DNA of 64,000 bases from Ectobius pallidus. Taxonomy: Eukaryota > Arthropoda > Insecta > Blattodea > Ectobiidae. Position 1 is the stretch's first letter. Each line of letters starts with the position of its first letter. The stretch lies in NCBI GenBank assembly GCA_964059195.1, contig CAXKWD010000006.1, positions 63,505,073-63,569,072 of the forward strand, given 5' to 3'. This document shows, piece by piece, positions 35,198 to 46,333 of the stretch. A program made the position numbers and the translations under genes. The notes below the pieces were generated by a model. It was not told the DNA's origin, ran no database searches, and was given only the letters and a program-made list of their open reading frames with translations.

Positions 35198-38100
35198 TGT
35201 TAGATCAAGAGTCTATAAGTTATAGGGTGGCGTGCACCATCCAGGAGTAAATCTTACTAAAGTAGTAAATTTAAGACGGAGACCTGGAGTATACAAGAAC
35301 CAGTACATCTGTCTCACTCTTAAGTCATACTAATGTATGTGCTAGAGTGAGACAGACAAACCGGTTTTTGTTACGTAAGGTTCCCTTCCTAAATTTACTA
35401 CTTTAGTGCTACTCTTTTAGTAACTTACTCTTTTAGTTGGTGTTGGAGAGCTCAATTGATAGTTACTTCTTTAGTTGTTACTAAAGTAGTAAGCGATTTT
35501 TACTAAAGAAGTAGTCGAATTCTGCGCAGAACAGAGCAGAAACGTTAGTGCAGCGCAGCAGAACACGTGCATTTCAATTGCCAGTATTATTCAAGTGCCA
35601 GATAATGAAAAGGAAAGGTTCGCTGAAACAATGAATATGAATTTGGGTTGTTCCAAATATTACTAATGACAATCTTCATGTTTTAAAATAGGTCTAATAG
35701 TAATGTTTTATTCATTACTAATTTTAATTCCTTCAATTGAGTATTTTCAGTTTAGTAGCCTACGTAAGGGTACTGTGATTACAATTTTTGTGCAAACTAT
35801 TTCTGTATTATAATGCAAACAATTGGAATTTCCAGTTGATTTTCATAATTGATTCACTGTCAATATTATAATTATTTCTCTCATAATAATAATAAAGTTC
35901 TAAAATATATTAAAATATTTATACTTCCTAAAGTTACATATTCTTCCCCAAAAACGATAAATCAATTATTCTATAGTTGTTTATCATAAATCTCACTATA
36001 ATGAATTATTAATACTTATTGACTGTTTAACAATATTAATAAGAAGTATTACACAAAATCATGAAAAAGGGGGGATAAAAAGGATAACAAAACTAATAAG
36101 GGGCATTATGTTTCTGTCCTTTTTCAAATGCACAGAACATTTACTTAAAAAATATTACCTTATAAAAATAATAATATTACAACTGAGAAATGTAATATTT
36201 AAACAAAAAATGGCGGTACAATATTTCGGAAGCTATGAACTCCAATAATAATTATGTAGATGGTTGTGTGTTTAAAAATAATTTCAGTGACTACTTCTCT
36301 AGATCCTGTGCAGCTTCAACCTCCGGGCCCCTCCTTAAAATTTTCTTTCGGCACTCATGTTGGCATTTTTTTCTATATAGTTTATAATGCTTCTCACTTT
36401 CTTGTCCACAGGGTTAATTAAAATAGTTAGCAGCATACTATAGACCTGCAGCATCTGCTATAGTTTATTCCCAAACATGAAAGTCTCGTCTCACTCCTCC
36501 ATTCGAGACTTGGGGAGTCTTTAAGGAATGGTTTTACAATGTGTCCCCTTCTCAATGTTCGCTAATCCCAGAGTCAGTCAAATTTTCTTCCGATGTGGCC
36601 TGTTTGGACATTTTTACACCTGGGTTAGAAAAAAGGACATATTATTCATTAACACTGCGGGTGCAACTATTGAACTTTTAGCTCTTATAATTATTATTAT
36701 AATCTGGCATTCGCAATGTTGTGCTTTAAGTTAAGCTATAGAAGTGTAATGTAATAAAATTAATTTACAATAATTACATTAAATCGTTTAACAATGAGAA
36801 TCACCTATTGTTCAGTAATTCTATGGTTAAGTAGCAGGGGGAAGTGTTTTCTGGGTAGCTCCAAGAACGGAGGCTTTCATGTATTGGAATGTACTATACC
36901 TCGCCGATATCTGTATCCATATGATTAGCTTGAAATACATCGTCGTTTTCTGACCCAAAGTTAGGGAGAACTGCAACATCTAAAGGCCGATCCAGCTAGG
37001 AAGATATTTAAGAGCACATGAGCTCCTTGTACCGTGCAATGCAAACGTCCCTTCCACTCACTCTTCCCCTCACCTTTGGTGGACGTCTTCCTAGCTGGAT
37101 CGCTCTCCGCAATGATATTTCCACATTTGACTGGCTGAAATCACATGGATGTAGTGAGAATCTGACATCGTTTCTTCCAAACGCCAAAATTTCATGTAAG
37201 GATTTATGAGCTTAATTATTTACGTTATTAAATGCCCTACTAGGTATGGTTCGCTTAATATTTATTAAATCACCTGCCACAACTCTCATTTTTGGTATAC
37301 AACCTTCTTCATCTCAATAACTTATCCTCAGTTCGAACGATGTAATCCATTTAATGTGATATGTAACTCATAACTCACGCAAATGCCACAGAACACACTT
37401 ACTCCACAACTTTACTCCACCCCCTGAGTAGGAGTAAATATTGGCCTTATTTACTCCACAACTTACTACGTTAGTAACGTACTCCGTGTTGGTGCTCTCC
37501 ACCACTTGTGGAGTAAGTTCATTTACTCTGGGAGTATATAAAATTTTTACTTCTTTAGTACATTCCTCTATGTTGAAAGCCGCCGAGTTTAGTTTACTCC
37601 TGGTTGGTGCACGCCGTCCTTACTAAAAGAGTACGGTTACTAAAAGAGTAGCTTACTAAAGTAGTTAGAACTAAAGAAGTAAGGCTTACTAAAAGAGTAA
37701 ATTGCATGAGTTTGGTGCACGCCACCCATTGTGTTTCAAATTAGCCTATGTGTTAATTGGAGCGACCGCCAATTATTTGCCGCGCGAGTTAGTCATTTCC
37801 TGTGCAGGCTGTGGCTTGTAGCTTACCATGCCACGCCAGTGCGAAGTTAGTTGTCTAGATGCTGCAGCCCGCAATGGACGCTGGCACGATTGCTCCTGTG
37901 TGTTTAGGACAATAGCTAGTTTGCAGGCTTTATTGCTCGTCTAATTCCACACCTATTGCTCCTTTGTTGTTTAGGCAGCCTGCGTGTGAAGTTTCAGGAA
38001 TCACATTGTATTTTTAGTGTAATTTACAAGAATTCCATTGTCTCGTAACCTAGCCGACACGTGCAGTGATCAGTACTGTGGCTAGCGTTTGCATATATTA

Positions 38101-38378
38101 TCTGGCGGGAGCAGTGCTTGGCTCCTAGAATAATAACTGCATTGAATAGCATATATCATATTTGTTAAGTGTTTGTATTAGTATTTCATTATTCAGAATC
38201 AGGCTTCCTGATAATATATTATTGCAAAATCCTCAAATCTAAATCTCTGTTCTAGCTACCTACAGTCCATTGTCTCCTTGTGTAATCTTAATTGGTGTCA
38301 ATCACCTGTTCCTCCGAAAAACCTAATAATTGTACCTGAGTTTCCTTCATTTTACTCCTCACGGACCGGATTCTTTCA
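35198..38378 (+). repeat. BEL 5' LTR, interrupted
   Basis: LTR sequence occupies 35198-35224 and 37731-38378, 675 bp together. The interruption is the Harbinger-like element 35225-37727 plus the duplicated ATT at 37728-37730. The intact 3' LTR shows the uninterrupted joint AAGTTATAGTGTTTCAAATT. Insertion only 27 bp from the LTR start lies in U3, so upstream promoter sequence may be displaced from the transcription start. Confidence 0.93.
35225..37727. mobile_element. 2.5 kb Harbinger-like element, copy 2
   Basis: Same element as 9548-12007 in the same orientation, with the same GGGTGGCGTGCACC termini and only scattered differences. The flanking triplets are ATA (35222-35224) and ATT (37728-37730). 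The target in the 3' LTR reads TTATAGTG, so this is a 3 bp duplication with one later change. The inner terminus (37606-37619, altered to GCCGTCC) is 108 bp from the outer end, against 58 bp in copy 1, because there are more ACTAAARNAGTA units. No coding frame is conserved at useful length. Confidence 0.93.
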
Positions 38379-38381
38379 TTT

Positions 38382-38399
38382 TGGTCCTCACGGGCAGGG
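38382..38399 (+). promoter_or_regulatory. candidate primer-binding site
   Basis: TGGTCCTCACGGGCAGGG begins three bases after the end of the 5' LTR. It starts with TGG as expected for pairing with a tRNA CCA end. The cognate tRNA was not identified. Confidence 0.5.
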
Positions 38400-38848
38400 T
38401 TTGATATATTTGCAATAATTTCTGAATATTGAACAGTGTGCGACACATATTTGATCTTCATAACGTGTGTGGACGTTCGTGTAATTCGTGGTTGTTCGGG
38501 TCGCTTCGTGGCTTCGTGGCGCGCTCGATTGATGACCTTCATGCCGCTTCCAGCGAGCTCCGGACAGCTATAGCTGCTTCTCTCCGTGCGCGCGTGTTTC
38601 ATGGCCGACGTAGCGGGAAGAAGACAATCCACCTCCGGCTGCCGCCCCCAGCGAGTTTGCAGCTGACTGTCTAATCACTTCTCCTCTGTCAATGTTAATT
38701 GTTTCATCTCAACATAGAAGAAGAAATTTCGGCTTTAGTCAGACGTCGTGGTGTATGTAAATGAAAGTTTACACTGACACAGAACTTTCTTAACGACGTA
38801 CCTGAAGATGTTAGTATATTTGTAATCAAAGCACATTATGAAAAGCTG

Positions 38849-41197
38849 TTGATTGAAATTGAAAAGTTTGAAGCTGTGCAAACGCAGATTGAATCTATAG
38901 TGGAAATTGATGCAGAACTTGATACTCACATACAATATGCAGACGAGGTATCAACGTTGTATATTAATCTAAAAGCAAGGTTAAGTGAGTTGATGCATGC
39001 TCATGAACCTACTTCAGTTAGTGTCAATTCACACAACAGTGACACACGACAAACAGTGAACTCTAGTGCTTCGCAGTCAAGTAATGTGATAAAACTGCCT
39101 ACGATTCAGCTTCCAGTGTTTACAGGCGATGTAACTAAATTCAAGCATTATTTTGATACCTTTTCAAGTTTAATTGTAAATAATAGCAGTTTACCACCCA
39201 TTCAAAAATTCCATTACTTAATTGGTTCACTAAAGGGTGAAGCTAAAACATTATTGGAAAATTTACCAATGACGAGTGATAACTTCCAAGTTGCCTGGGA
39301 TATATTGTGTGCAAGATACAACAAGAAACGGTTAATTGCTATATCCCACATTAAGCATCTGTTGTCCCTACCTGTAGCGCGACAAGAGACAGTTGCAGAC
39401 TTGAGAAACTTATTGAATCGATTCCAAAACAACTTGCATGCTATTGAAGCGTTAGAATTAGAAGTGCCAATTCATGAAGTCATTCTAATGCAATTGTTAT
39501 TGGAGCATCTGCCAGACAGTGTGCAACGTGAGTGGGAATCCAGAATCGATTCTCAAACCTTTAGTTCATTAAGTGAACTGGTGTTATTTCTAGAAGCGAA
39601 GTCTCATTCTCTAGAGGTGCTGTCGAACAATTCCTGCAACAGGTCCAGCCCATCAAAACCTAGAAATGAACGTCGTGAACCTAGGAATCAGCATAATTAC
39701 AGTCGTCAGTCGTATGTGTCGACAACGGAACAGTTATGCCCTCAGTGTCAAAGCGGCCATAACCTGTCTAAATGTAAACAATTCCGTCAGCTGAGTGTTG
39801 AACAGCGATGGAAAGTTGTGAAAAGCAAGAACTTGTGTTTCAATTGTTTTTCTAATGCACATCGAGTGAAGCAGTGCAACTTATCTTCGTTTTGTAACTG
39901 TGGTAAACTGCACAGCAAGATGTTGCACAGCAGTGATCACAGGAGAATGGTTTCGCACTCCAGTGAAGAGAGTAATATAGTGAATAGCAAGAGGACTGAG
40001 GCTCCTGCGAGTTATTGCTCAGTGAAAATAAAGCCAGTGCTTCACGTCTTACTTGCGACTGCAAGAGTCGAAGTGCAAGACAAGCATGGTAACTATATAC
40101 AGTGTAAGGCCCTTCTAGACTCTGCCAGTCAGGCCAGTTTCGTGTCTGCGGATCTAGCGAGGCGTCTCCAACTTCCTACAATGACAGCTGATACGCCTGT
40201 GAAGGGTACAAATGGTACTTCATCGAATGCCAGTCATAGTGTGAACATTAATTTGAGATCCATGGTTTACAACTATAGGAGGAATCTAGATTGCCTAATC
40301 CTTCCTCGCATAACAGGGAAGCTACCTGCAGTCCGAATTGATCCATTCTCATGGAACATTCCCTCTGACATTCCATTAGCCGATCCCAAATTTAATATCC
40401 CTTCTGAAATTGATTTGCCGATTGGAGGAGCGTTATTCTTCGAGCTTTTCCATGGTAAGATCCTGACCAATCCTGGTTTTCCTGCATTGATTAGTACAGA
40501 ACTAGGATGGATATTGTCTGGAACCATTCCTAAATCCTCTGTGAAAGGCAATCTGGATGCGGGCTCCCAGCACAACTTTTTCATCTCTACGGACAATGTG
40601 GACAAGCAGCTACGACGGTTTTGGGACCTCGAAGACTTTCCACAACAAATATTAACTCAAGAAGAGAAACGGTGTGAACAGCATTATACAGAGAATACCA
40701 CTCGCAATGATGACGGTAGTTTCACAGTACGTCTGCCAATGAAACAGGATAAAACTTCATTGGGTGAATCCAGACAACAAGCAGTTAAGCGTTTTAGTTA
40801 CCTGGAGCGAAAACTTCAGAACGACTCTGCTCTAAAGGATGACTATACCAAATTTCTTGTAGAGTACGAGCAGATGGGTCACATGAAAAGGGTTTCGCCT
40901 CCTCAAGATAATGAAGTATGTTATTACTTGCCTCATCATGCAGTAATAAAACCTTCTTCATCTACGACTCGCACACGAGTAGTGTTTGATGCTTCTGCAA
41001 AGACGGACACAGGGTGCTCTTTGAATGACATCCTAGAATGTGGTCCTACAATTCAAGATGATTTGTCATCAATTATTCTTCGCTTCAGAACATACCGCTA
41101 TGCATTTTCAGCTGATCTCCAACGTATTGTATGGCGTCCAGACAAAAGTGAGCCACTACAAGATTATACCTTGACTACTGTAACCTATGGCACTTAG
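38849..41197 (+). CDS. BEL gag-protease-RT (5' part of polyprotein), broken
   Basis: The 782-codon open segment has no ATG at its first codon (TTG). The same frame extends upstream past an in-frame TGA at 38762 toward 38714, where no ATG is present either. Domains in order: gag DUF1759-like (about residues 85-250, LPVFTGD and FHYLIGSLKGEA), zinc knuckles (CPQCQSGHNLSKC and CFNCFSNAHRVKQC, about 290-345), aspartic protease DUF1758-like with the LLDSASQASFV active-site region (about 418-428), and the start of RT (TRTRVVFDASAK). In RT motif A the frame goes from FSAD straight to LQRIVWRPD. The usual MYRQI-containing stretch is missing, an in-frame deletion. TAG at 41195 ends the segment after TYGT. 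It once encoded capsid, protease and polymerase for the element; as it stands it cannot give an active RT. Confidence 0.9.
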   Translation: MIEIEKFEAVQTQIESIVEIDAELDTHIQYADEVSTLYINLKARLSELMHAHEPTSVSVNSHNSDTRQTVNSSASQSSNVIKLPTIQLPVFTGDVTKFKHYFDTFSSLIVNNSSLPPIQKFHYLIGSLKGEAKTLLENLPMTSDNFQVAWDILCARYNKKRLIAISHIKHLLSLPVARQETVADLRNLLNRFQNNLHAIEALELEVPIHEVILMQLLLEHLPDSVQREWESRIDSQTFSSLSELVLFLEAKSHSLEVLSNNSCNRSSPSKPRNERREPRNQHNYSRQSYVSTTEQLCPQCQSGHNLSKCKQFRQLSVEQRWKVVKSKNLCFNCFSNAHRVKQCNLSSFCNCGKLHSKMLHSSDHRRMVSHSSEESNIVNSKRTEAPASYCSVKIKPVLHVLLATARVEVQDKHGNYIQCKALLDSASQASFVSADLARRLQLPTMTADTPVKGTNGTSSNASHSVNINLRSMVYNYRRNLDCLILPRITGKLPAVRIDPFSWNIPSDIPLADPKFNIPSEIDLPIGGALFFELFHGKILTNPGFPALISTELGWILSGTIPKSSVKGNLDAGSQHNFFISTDNVDKQLRRFWDLEDFPQQILTQEEKRCEQHYTENTTRNDDGSFTVRLPMKQDKTSLGESRQQAVKRFSYLERKLQNDSALKDDYTKFLVEYEQMGHMKRVSPPQDNEVCYYLPHHAVIKPSSSTTRTRVVFDASAKTDTGCSLNDILECGPTIQDDLSSIILRFRTYRYAFSADLQRIVWRPDKSEPLQDYTLTTVTYGT

Positions 41198-41661
41198 TCA
41201 GCCTCTTTCTTAGCCATACGGTCCTTGAATTAACTCGCTCAGGAAGAAGAGTCTAAATATCCTCGTGCTGCAGACGCAGTACGAACCTCTTTCTATGTGG
41301 ACGATTGCCTATCAGGTCATGACGATCTGCAGGAAGCTCTACGATTGCAAAGTGAACTTATATTCATGTTAAACAGTGGAGGATTTCCACTGCGCAAATG
41401 GTGTTCAAACAACGAGGCTATCTTGGAAGCAGTACCTGTGGAGCACAGAGAAACGCAACTTCCTTTGTCCCTCGACAACAGTGAAAATGCTCATGCGCTT
41501 GGACTTCTGTGGCATCCAAGTACTGATTTGCTACAGATACAATCACATTCCTCTCTCCAAGAACCTCCTTCCTACAAGTTTACCAAGAGAAATATCCTTG
41601 CTGTTCCATCCTCTATTTTTCATCCTTAGGCCTCATAAGTCCTCTCGTAATCCATGCCAAG
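41198..41661 (+). pseudogene. BEL reverse transcriptase, middle part
   Basis: This continues in the same frame as 38849-41197 after the TAG, passes a second in-frame stop (TAA at 41231-41233), and reaches FYVDDCLSGHDD at about 41291-41326. YVDD is the RT catalytic motif C, here intact. The frame continues through LRKWCSNN and LGLLWHP to KRNIL, then shifts at about 41600-41655, so the connection to RNase H lies in another frame. The residual sequence is clearly BEL RT thumb/connection. Confidence 0.9.
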
Positions 41662-43185
41662 ATGTTCTTGCAATCTCTGTGGCTCGCTAAGCTTAGTTGG
41701 GATGAAGAGTTGCCATCTCACCTAAGGGAAAAATGGATGGACATCTGTGATATTCTCTCTACAATTCATAATGTTCGCATTCCACGCCATGTGTTAACAG
41801 CAGCTACGGTTACCGACATACAGATACATGGATTCTGTGATGCCTCGGAGAAAGCCTATGGTGCCTGTGTGTATATACGGTCTACTGAGAGCAGTGGTCT
41901 TGTTGCAACTAAACTACTTTGCTCCAAGTCCAAGGTTTCCCCATTGAAGAAGGAAACAATTCCAAGACTCGAGTTGTGTGGTGCCTTGTTACTTGCGAAA
42001 CTGTATCACAAAGTTGTCACTGACTTGAAATTGCCTACATCACAAAATTATCTGTGGTCTGACTCCATGATTGTGCTCTCATGGATCAAATCTAATCTCC
42101 ATAAATGGAAAACATTTGTGTCTAATCGCGTATCTCAAATCAAGGAGATGTCAGAGACGGCAGCTTGGCGGCATGTGGCCACCCAACACAACCCGGCTGA
42201 CATGATTTCGAGAGGAGTGGTAACAGAACAAATCTCAGACATTGATTTATGGTGGAACGGGCCTGTGTGGATTTCACAGCCTATTGAATCATGGCCCAAA
42301 CAGCCTCAGCAACTTGAGCTGCAGGACATGGATGAGCAGCGTGACACAGTCTGCCTAGTCACACATGCTGCAGAAGACTTTATGCTACGCTTTACTAAGC
42401 TAACACGTTTACAGAGAGTTACTTCGTATATGCTACGCTTCATAAACAACTGTAGAAGCCAAGTTAAACGTTACGGCCCTCTCACAGTTGAAGAGTTACA
42501 ACAAGCTTTGTTGCTTTGTATAAGAATAGCTCAGCAAGCAGCCTATTCTCATGAACTGTCTGATCTTCAGAGTAAGATGCAAGTGAATACCAAGAGTTCT
42601 CTCCATTCCTTGGTGCCTTTTGTGGACAAGGATGGCCTACTCCGAATGGGTGGACGTCTGGAGAAAGCTGAGTTACCACATGATACACGACATCAGCTTA
42701 TCCTCCCTCCAGGTCACCACCTCACTAGATTGATAATTGAATCCGAGCATCTGCGACTGCTTCATGCATCACATCGACTGCTTATATCTTCTCTGCGAGA
42801 ACGATATTGGATTCCTAGTGTACGTAGAATTGTGAAGTCTACGCTACACAGATGTTTAACTTGTTTCAAGTTGAAAGTCAAAGGTGCTCACCAGCTGATA
42901 TTCAGCCTACCTAGCTACATGGTGACCCCTGCTAGAACATTTCTACGCTCTGCGGTTGACTACGCCGGACCATTTTTTATAAGATACGGTTCACCCCGCA
43001 GCAAAACTCAGGTCAAAGCATACATTGCTATCTTCGTATGCTTGTCTACGAAAGCAGTTCACATCGAGCTGGTTTCAGACCTTACTTCTGATGCCTTCAT
43101 CGCCGCCCTGCGCAGATTCACATCTCGTAGAGGACTTTGCAAGGAAATATTTAGTGATAATGGGACGAACTTTGTTGGGTGCTAA
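41662..43185 (+). CDS. BEL RNase H and integrase N-terminal/core part
   Basis: The 507-codon frame begins FLQSLWLAKLSWDE, the conserved stretch after RT. RNase H-like sequence follows (HGFCDASEKAYGACVY, PRLELCGALL, WSDSMIVLSWI, HNPADMISRG). The integrase zinc-binding region comes next (ASHRLLISSLRERYW ... CLTCFKLK at about 42770-42880), then the catalytic core with VDYAGPF and SDNGTNF, the first two acidic residues of the DDE triad. A frame change in GTTGGGTGCTAA creates a stop at 43183-43185; an extra G in the GGG run is the simplest explanation. Integration of the cDNA would need this part joined to the next. Confidence 0.92.
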   Translation: MFLQSLWLAKLSWDEELPSHLREKWMDICDILSTIHNVRIPRHVLTAATVTDIQIHGFCDASEKAYGACVYIRSTESSGLVATKLLCSKSKVSPLKKETIPRLELCGALLLAKLYHKVVTDLKLPTSQNYLWSDSMIVLSWIKSNLHKWKTFVSNRVSQIKEMSETAAWRHVATQHNPADMISRGVVTEQISDIDLWWNGPVWISQPIESWPKQPQQLELQDMDEQRDTVCLVTHAAEDFMLRFTKLTRLQRVTSYMLRFINNCRSQVKRYGPLTVEELQQALLLCIRIAQQAAYSHELSDLQSKMQVNTKSSLHSLVPFVDKDGLLRMGGRLEKAELPHDTRHQLILPPGHHLTRLIIESEHLRLLHASHRLLISSLRERYWIPSVRRIVKSTLHRCLTCFKLKVKGAHQLIFSLPSYMVTPARTFLRSAVDYAGPFFIRYGSPRSKTQVKAYIAIFVCLSTKAVHIELVSDLTSDAFIAALRRFTSRRGLCKEIFSDNGTNFVGC

Positions 43186-43852
43186 CAACAAGTTGCGTGA
43201 ACTGCGTCTCTTGCTTCAGTCCAGCTCCCATCAACAAGTTCTCCAAGACTACGCATCCTCTAATGAATTCACATGGCATTTCATCCCCGCTTGCTCACCT
43301 CATTTTGGAGGCCTCCACGAGGCTGCTGTCAAATCCATGAAATTTCATTTACGAAGAGTGATGGGTAGCCAAGTGTTTACCTATGAGCAGCTTTCTACAG
43401 TTCTCACCCAGATTGAGGCCTGTCTAAACTCTCGACCTCTCCTACGCCTAAGTGATGATCCTAGCGACTCATCCTATCTATCTCCTGGACACTTTCTCAT
43501 TGGTGAAAAACTCACAGCCCTTCCTTCTCCTCCTATGGCAGAGAATGTCTCTCATGTTGCTAAATGGCATCAGCTACAAACCTACATACATCACATATGG
43601 CAGCGTTGGTCAGCTGACTACCTACATTCCCTGCAGCAGAGGCAGAAGTGGTCTGCGTCCAGCGAAAACCTTCAGATTGGTACTCTTGTGCTCCTGAAAG
43701 AAGATAATTCTCCACCGCTCCAGTGGAAGCTGGGAATCATCTCATCAGTGCATCCTGGTGACGACGGTTTAGTGCGTGTTGTGACAGTGCGTACGTCCAG
43801 TGGTGAATACAAGCGACCAATTGTAAAAGTGTGTCCCTTGCCCAATCAGTGA
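43175..43852 (+). CDS. BEL integrase C-terminal part
   Basis: This frame is +1 relative to the previous segment and continues integrase directly after SDNGTNFVG. It contains HFGGLHEAAVKSMK with the third catalytic residue, glutamate, then a CLNSRPL motif and LSPGHFLIGEKL. The tail GTLVLLKEDNSPPLQWKLG and PIVKVCPLP matches the DUF5641-type C-terminus of BEL/Pao integrases. All three catalytic residues are visible across the two segments, but the frameshift separates them. It stops 85 bp before the 3' LTR, as expected for the end of pol. Confidence 0.92.
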   Translation: MGANNKLRELRLLLQSSSHQQVLQDYASSNEFTWHFIPACSPHFGGLHEAAVKSMKFHLRRVMGSQVFTYEQLSTVLTQIEACLNSRPLLRLSDDPSDSSYLSPGHFLIGEKLTALPSPPMAENVSHVAKWHQLQTYIHHIWQRWSADYLHSLQQRQKWSASSENLQIGTLVLLKEDNSPPLQWKLGIISSVHPGDDGLVRVVTVRTSSGEYKRPIVKVCPLPNQ

Positions 43853-43923
43853 ATTATTATGTCAATCTATTAGTAAAGTGTTATCTTCATCTATCCGCAA
43901 AGTGTTATGTAAAATCTGTCGAT

Positions 43924-43937
43924 TTAAGGGCGAGTTA
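43924..43937 (+). promoter_or_regulatory. candidate polypurine tract
   Basis: TTAAGGGCGAGTTA lies immediately upstream of the 3' LTR start. It is short and interrupted, so plus-strand priming here is only a positional inference. Confidence 0.35.
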
Positions 43938-44612
43938 TGTTAGATCAAGAGTCTATAAGTTATAGTGTTTCAAATTAGCCTCTGTGTTAATTGGCGCGAC
44001 CGCCAATTATTTGCCGCGCGAGTTAGTCATTTCCTGTGCAGGCTGTGGCTTGTAGCTTACCATGCCACGCCAGTGCGAAGTTAGTTGTATAGACGCTGCA
44101 GCCCGCAATGGACGCTGGCACGATTGCTCCTGTGTGTTTAGGACAATAGCTAGTTTGCAGGCTTTATTGCTCGTCTAATTCCACACCTATTGCTCCTGTG
44201 TTGTTTAGGCAGCCTGCGTGTGAAGTTTCAGGAATCACATTGTATTTTTAGTGTAATTTACAAGAATTCCATTGTCTCGTAACCTAGCCGACACGTGCAG
44301 TGATCAGTACTGTGGCTAGCGTTTGCATATATTATCTGGCGGGAGCAGTGCTTGGCTCCTAGAATAATAACTGCATTGAATAGCATATATCATATTTGTT
44401 AAGTGTTTGTATTAGTATTTCATTATTCAGAATCAGGCTTCCTGATAATATATTATTGCAAAATCCTCAAATCTAAATCTCTGTTCTGGCTACCTACAGT
44501 CCATTGTCTCCTTGTGTAATCTTAATTGGTGTCAATCACCTGGTCCTCCGAAAAACCTAATAATTGTACCTGAGTTTCCTTCATTTTACTCCTCACGGAC
44601 CGGATTCCTTCA
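43938..44612 (+). repeat. BEL 3' LTR
   Basis: 675 bp, TGTTAG...TTCA, intact. It matches the two pieces of the 5' LTR with about eight visible substitutions (for example GCCTATGTG against GCCTCTGTG, and TCTAGATGC against TATAGACGC). It preserves the empty target site of the Harbinger-like insertion. The ATCTT target duplication follows. Confidence 0.95.
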
Positions 44613-44739
44613 ATCTTTAACAAATATATTTTATATTCATAGCTTCTAGATGAAGTCTTGTATCTTTTACTTTATATGTCATGCTATTGTTTAATCAGCC
44701 ACGCATCCCGTGTCAAACAACCATGTAAAACATGTTTAT

Positions 44740-45170
44740 AATCGATCTCAGAGTTAAGTTCCAGATCGATTCATTAAGCAAAGAAGAACAAAGGTCTAAA
44801 GTTTGATTAGCATATGTGAAGGAATATGTGGGTAGTGTTATTTGTGAAAGCCCAGTGTATTGCAACTTCTAAAGCCGTATGAACACTGTAAAACAATACT
44901 GTTGTCATAAGAACTGATTTGCATTCGATAAATTCAGTCTAATATATTATCACAAAGTAAGTGTTAAATTGGGCATTGGTCCGGTACCGCTCAACCGATT
45001 TGGTCCAAAATCAATACGCTTCGTCCCATGGATGTTATAAATGCATATATCAAATTTCATGAAATTCCGATAAAGCATATTAAGAGTTATCGCACGTACA
45101 GAACCTCGGACGGACGGGCAGATATTTTCCATCCACATACAATATCATAAAGTACCTTACTGACAATAAA
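44740..45170 (+). repeat. CCGGTACCGG family copy (body + tail)
   Basis: Body landmarks CAGAGTTAAGTTCCAGATCG and AGCCGTATGAACACTGTAAAAC match the 17.9 kb copy. The tail at 44.95 kb has AAATTGGGCATTGGTCCGGT, then CAACCGATTTGGTCC and CACATACAATATCATAAAGTACC. The body is shortened relative to the 17.9 kb copy. Confidence 0.8.
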
Positions 45171-45839
45171 ATCAAGTAAACTGATATAACAAAGGGCCAG
45201 GTGAAGTTAATAGGCCATATTTCACATGCTTCTGTTACACGTGGCACAGACTTTTGTTCTATTAATATGGTTATATAGGCCTATCTAAAACATACATGTT
45301 TATTATTAATAGAGTACCCTATTTAAATATTATAATAACTTAATACGTTTAGTAAGCAGTCCATTAGCAAATAAATACGCTTCACAAACTATAATAACAA
45401 TTCCGCCCATAGTCGCAATTACTACCACCGTATGGGTTTAATAACATAATATTTTCAAATATTTATCATTAACGAGTATTTACTTACCATGAGTTACCTG
45501 AAGGTATTAAATTTTCTCTGTGAATTGCAGATGTCCATTTAAGCCGTCTGGATTCATTTTAGGGGAATTTAGACACTTTGACAGACTCTCCGTTGGGATT
45601 ATTACTATAGTAGGGCCTACAACCAGAAACACAAGACTTAGGCTAATAGGCATTTTCCCTATTTTTGTGTAAAAATATAATTTTCATCCAGCATAACGTA
45701 TTTAATGGCTGACTCATCCTTTAACTGACTCCTCCTTTAACTGTGAGACCATGGTTTTAATTAACAAAAGAAGGCAGTGCATCGCGGCTTTGTTGTATAG
45801 TGATGTTTTGCCATTTAAAAGCAGGTGACCATTAATTAG

Positions 45840-46333
45840 TAATTTCTCTGGTACCGGTCGAGCGATTTGGTGCAAAATTAAAAGGTTACGTTATAAATGC
45901 GTATACCAAGTTTCATGAAAATATGATAAAGCGTATTCGAGTTATAGCGCATACAAACACATGGCAGACAGACAGATATACGAACAGATATTTTCCCGTC
46001 CACCATACAATCTCAGAAAGTACCATTGGGGCACTTAATAACAATAATTACCTTTGCTAGTATAATGATCGTTCTATCACTGTTATACAGTAGACTATAT
46101 GTCAGCAATAATTACTTTATGTAATAATTTCAGGTAAACTAAAATAACAAAACAAAATTGCCAGAATGCTTTTGTTTAACAGTGATAATTGCAATTATGA
46201 TATGCAGAAGATAAATTATTTTTGTAATCGATTTCAGAGTTCAGCTCCAGATCCATTCATTAAGCAGGGCTTACGGAAAAACAAAGGTCTAAAATTTGAT
46301 GCTTAACCTTCATTCATGCTTATATATAATGAT
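45840..46333 (+). repeat. CCGGTACCGG family copy (tail then body), split by a MITE
   Basis: Tail at about 45845-46045 (CTGGTACCGGTCGAGCGATT and ATACCAAGTTTCATGAAAAT). The next body starts near 46135 with TCAGGTAAACTAAAATAACA and runs to the hAT MITE, continuing from 47004 with ACAAGAAATTCTTAATTTGTCAACATTTC. Confidence 0.75.

Larger units (their letters stand above)
35198..44612 (+). mobile_element. BEL/Pao LTR retrotransposon, with nested DNA element
   Basis: LTRs begin TGTTAG and end TTCA. ATCTT is duplicated at 35193-35197 and 44613-44617, the 5 bp expected for BEL/Pao. Between the LTRs the order is gag (DUF1759-like), CCHC-type knuckles, aspartic protease (DUF1758-like), RT, RNase H and integrase with a DUF5641-like tail. 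That order with integrase last and those domains identifies BEL/Pao. The 5' LTR contains a 2503 bp DNA element plus its 3 bp TSD; without them the 5' LTR is 675 bp, the same as the 3' LTR. About eight differences between LTRs were seen by eye, so the insertion is fairly young, yet the coding region is broken in several places. Confidence 0.95.

Noticed and set aside
38288..38674. Open stretches on both strands in the BEL leader
   Set aside because: They fall at the 3' end of the 5' LTR and in the untranslated leader of the element, without family resemblance.
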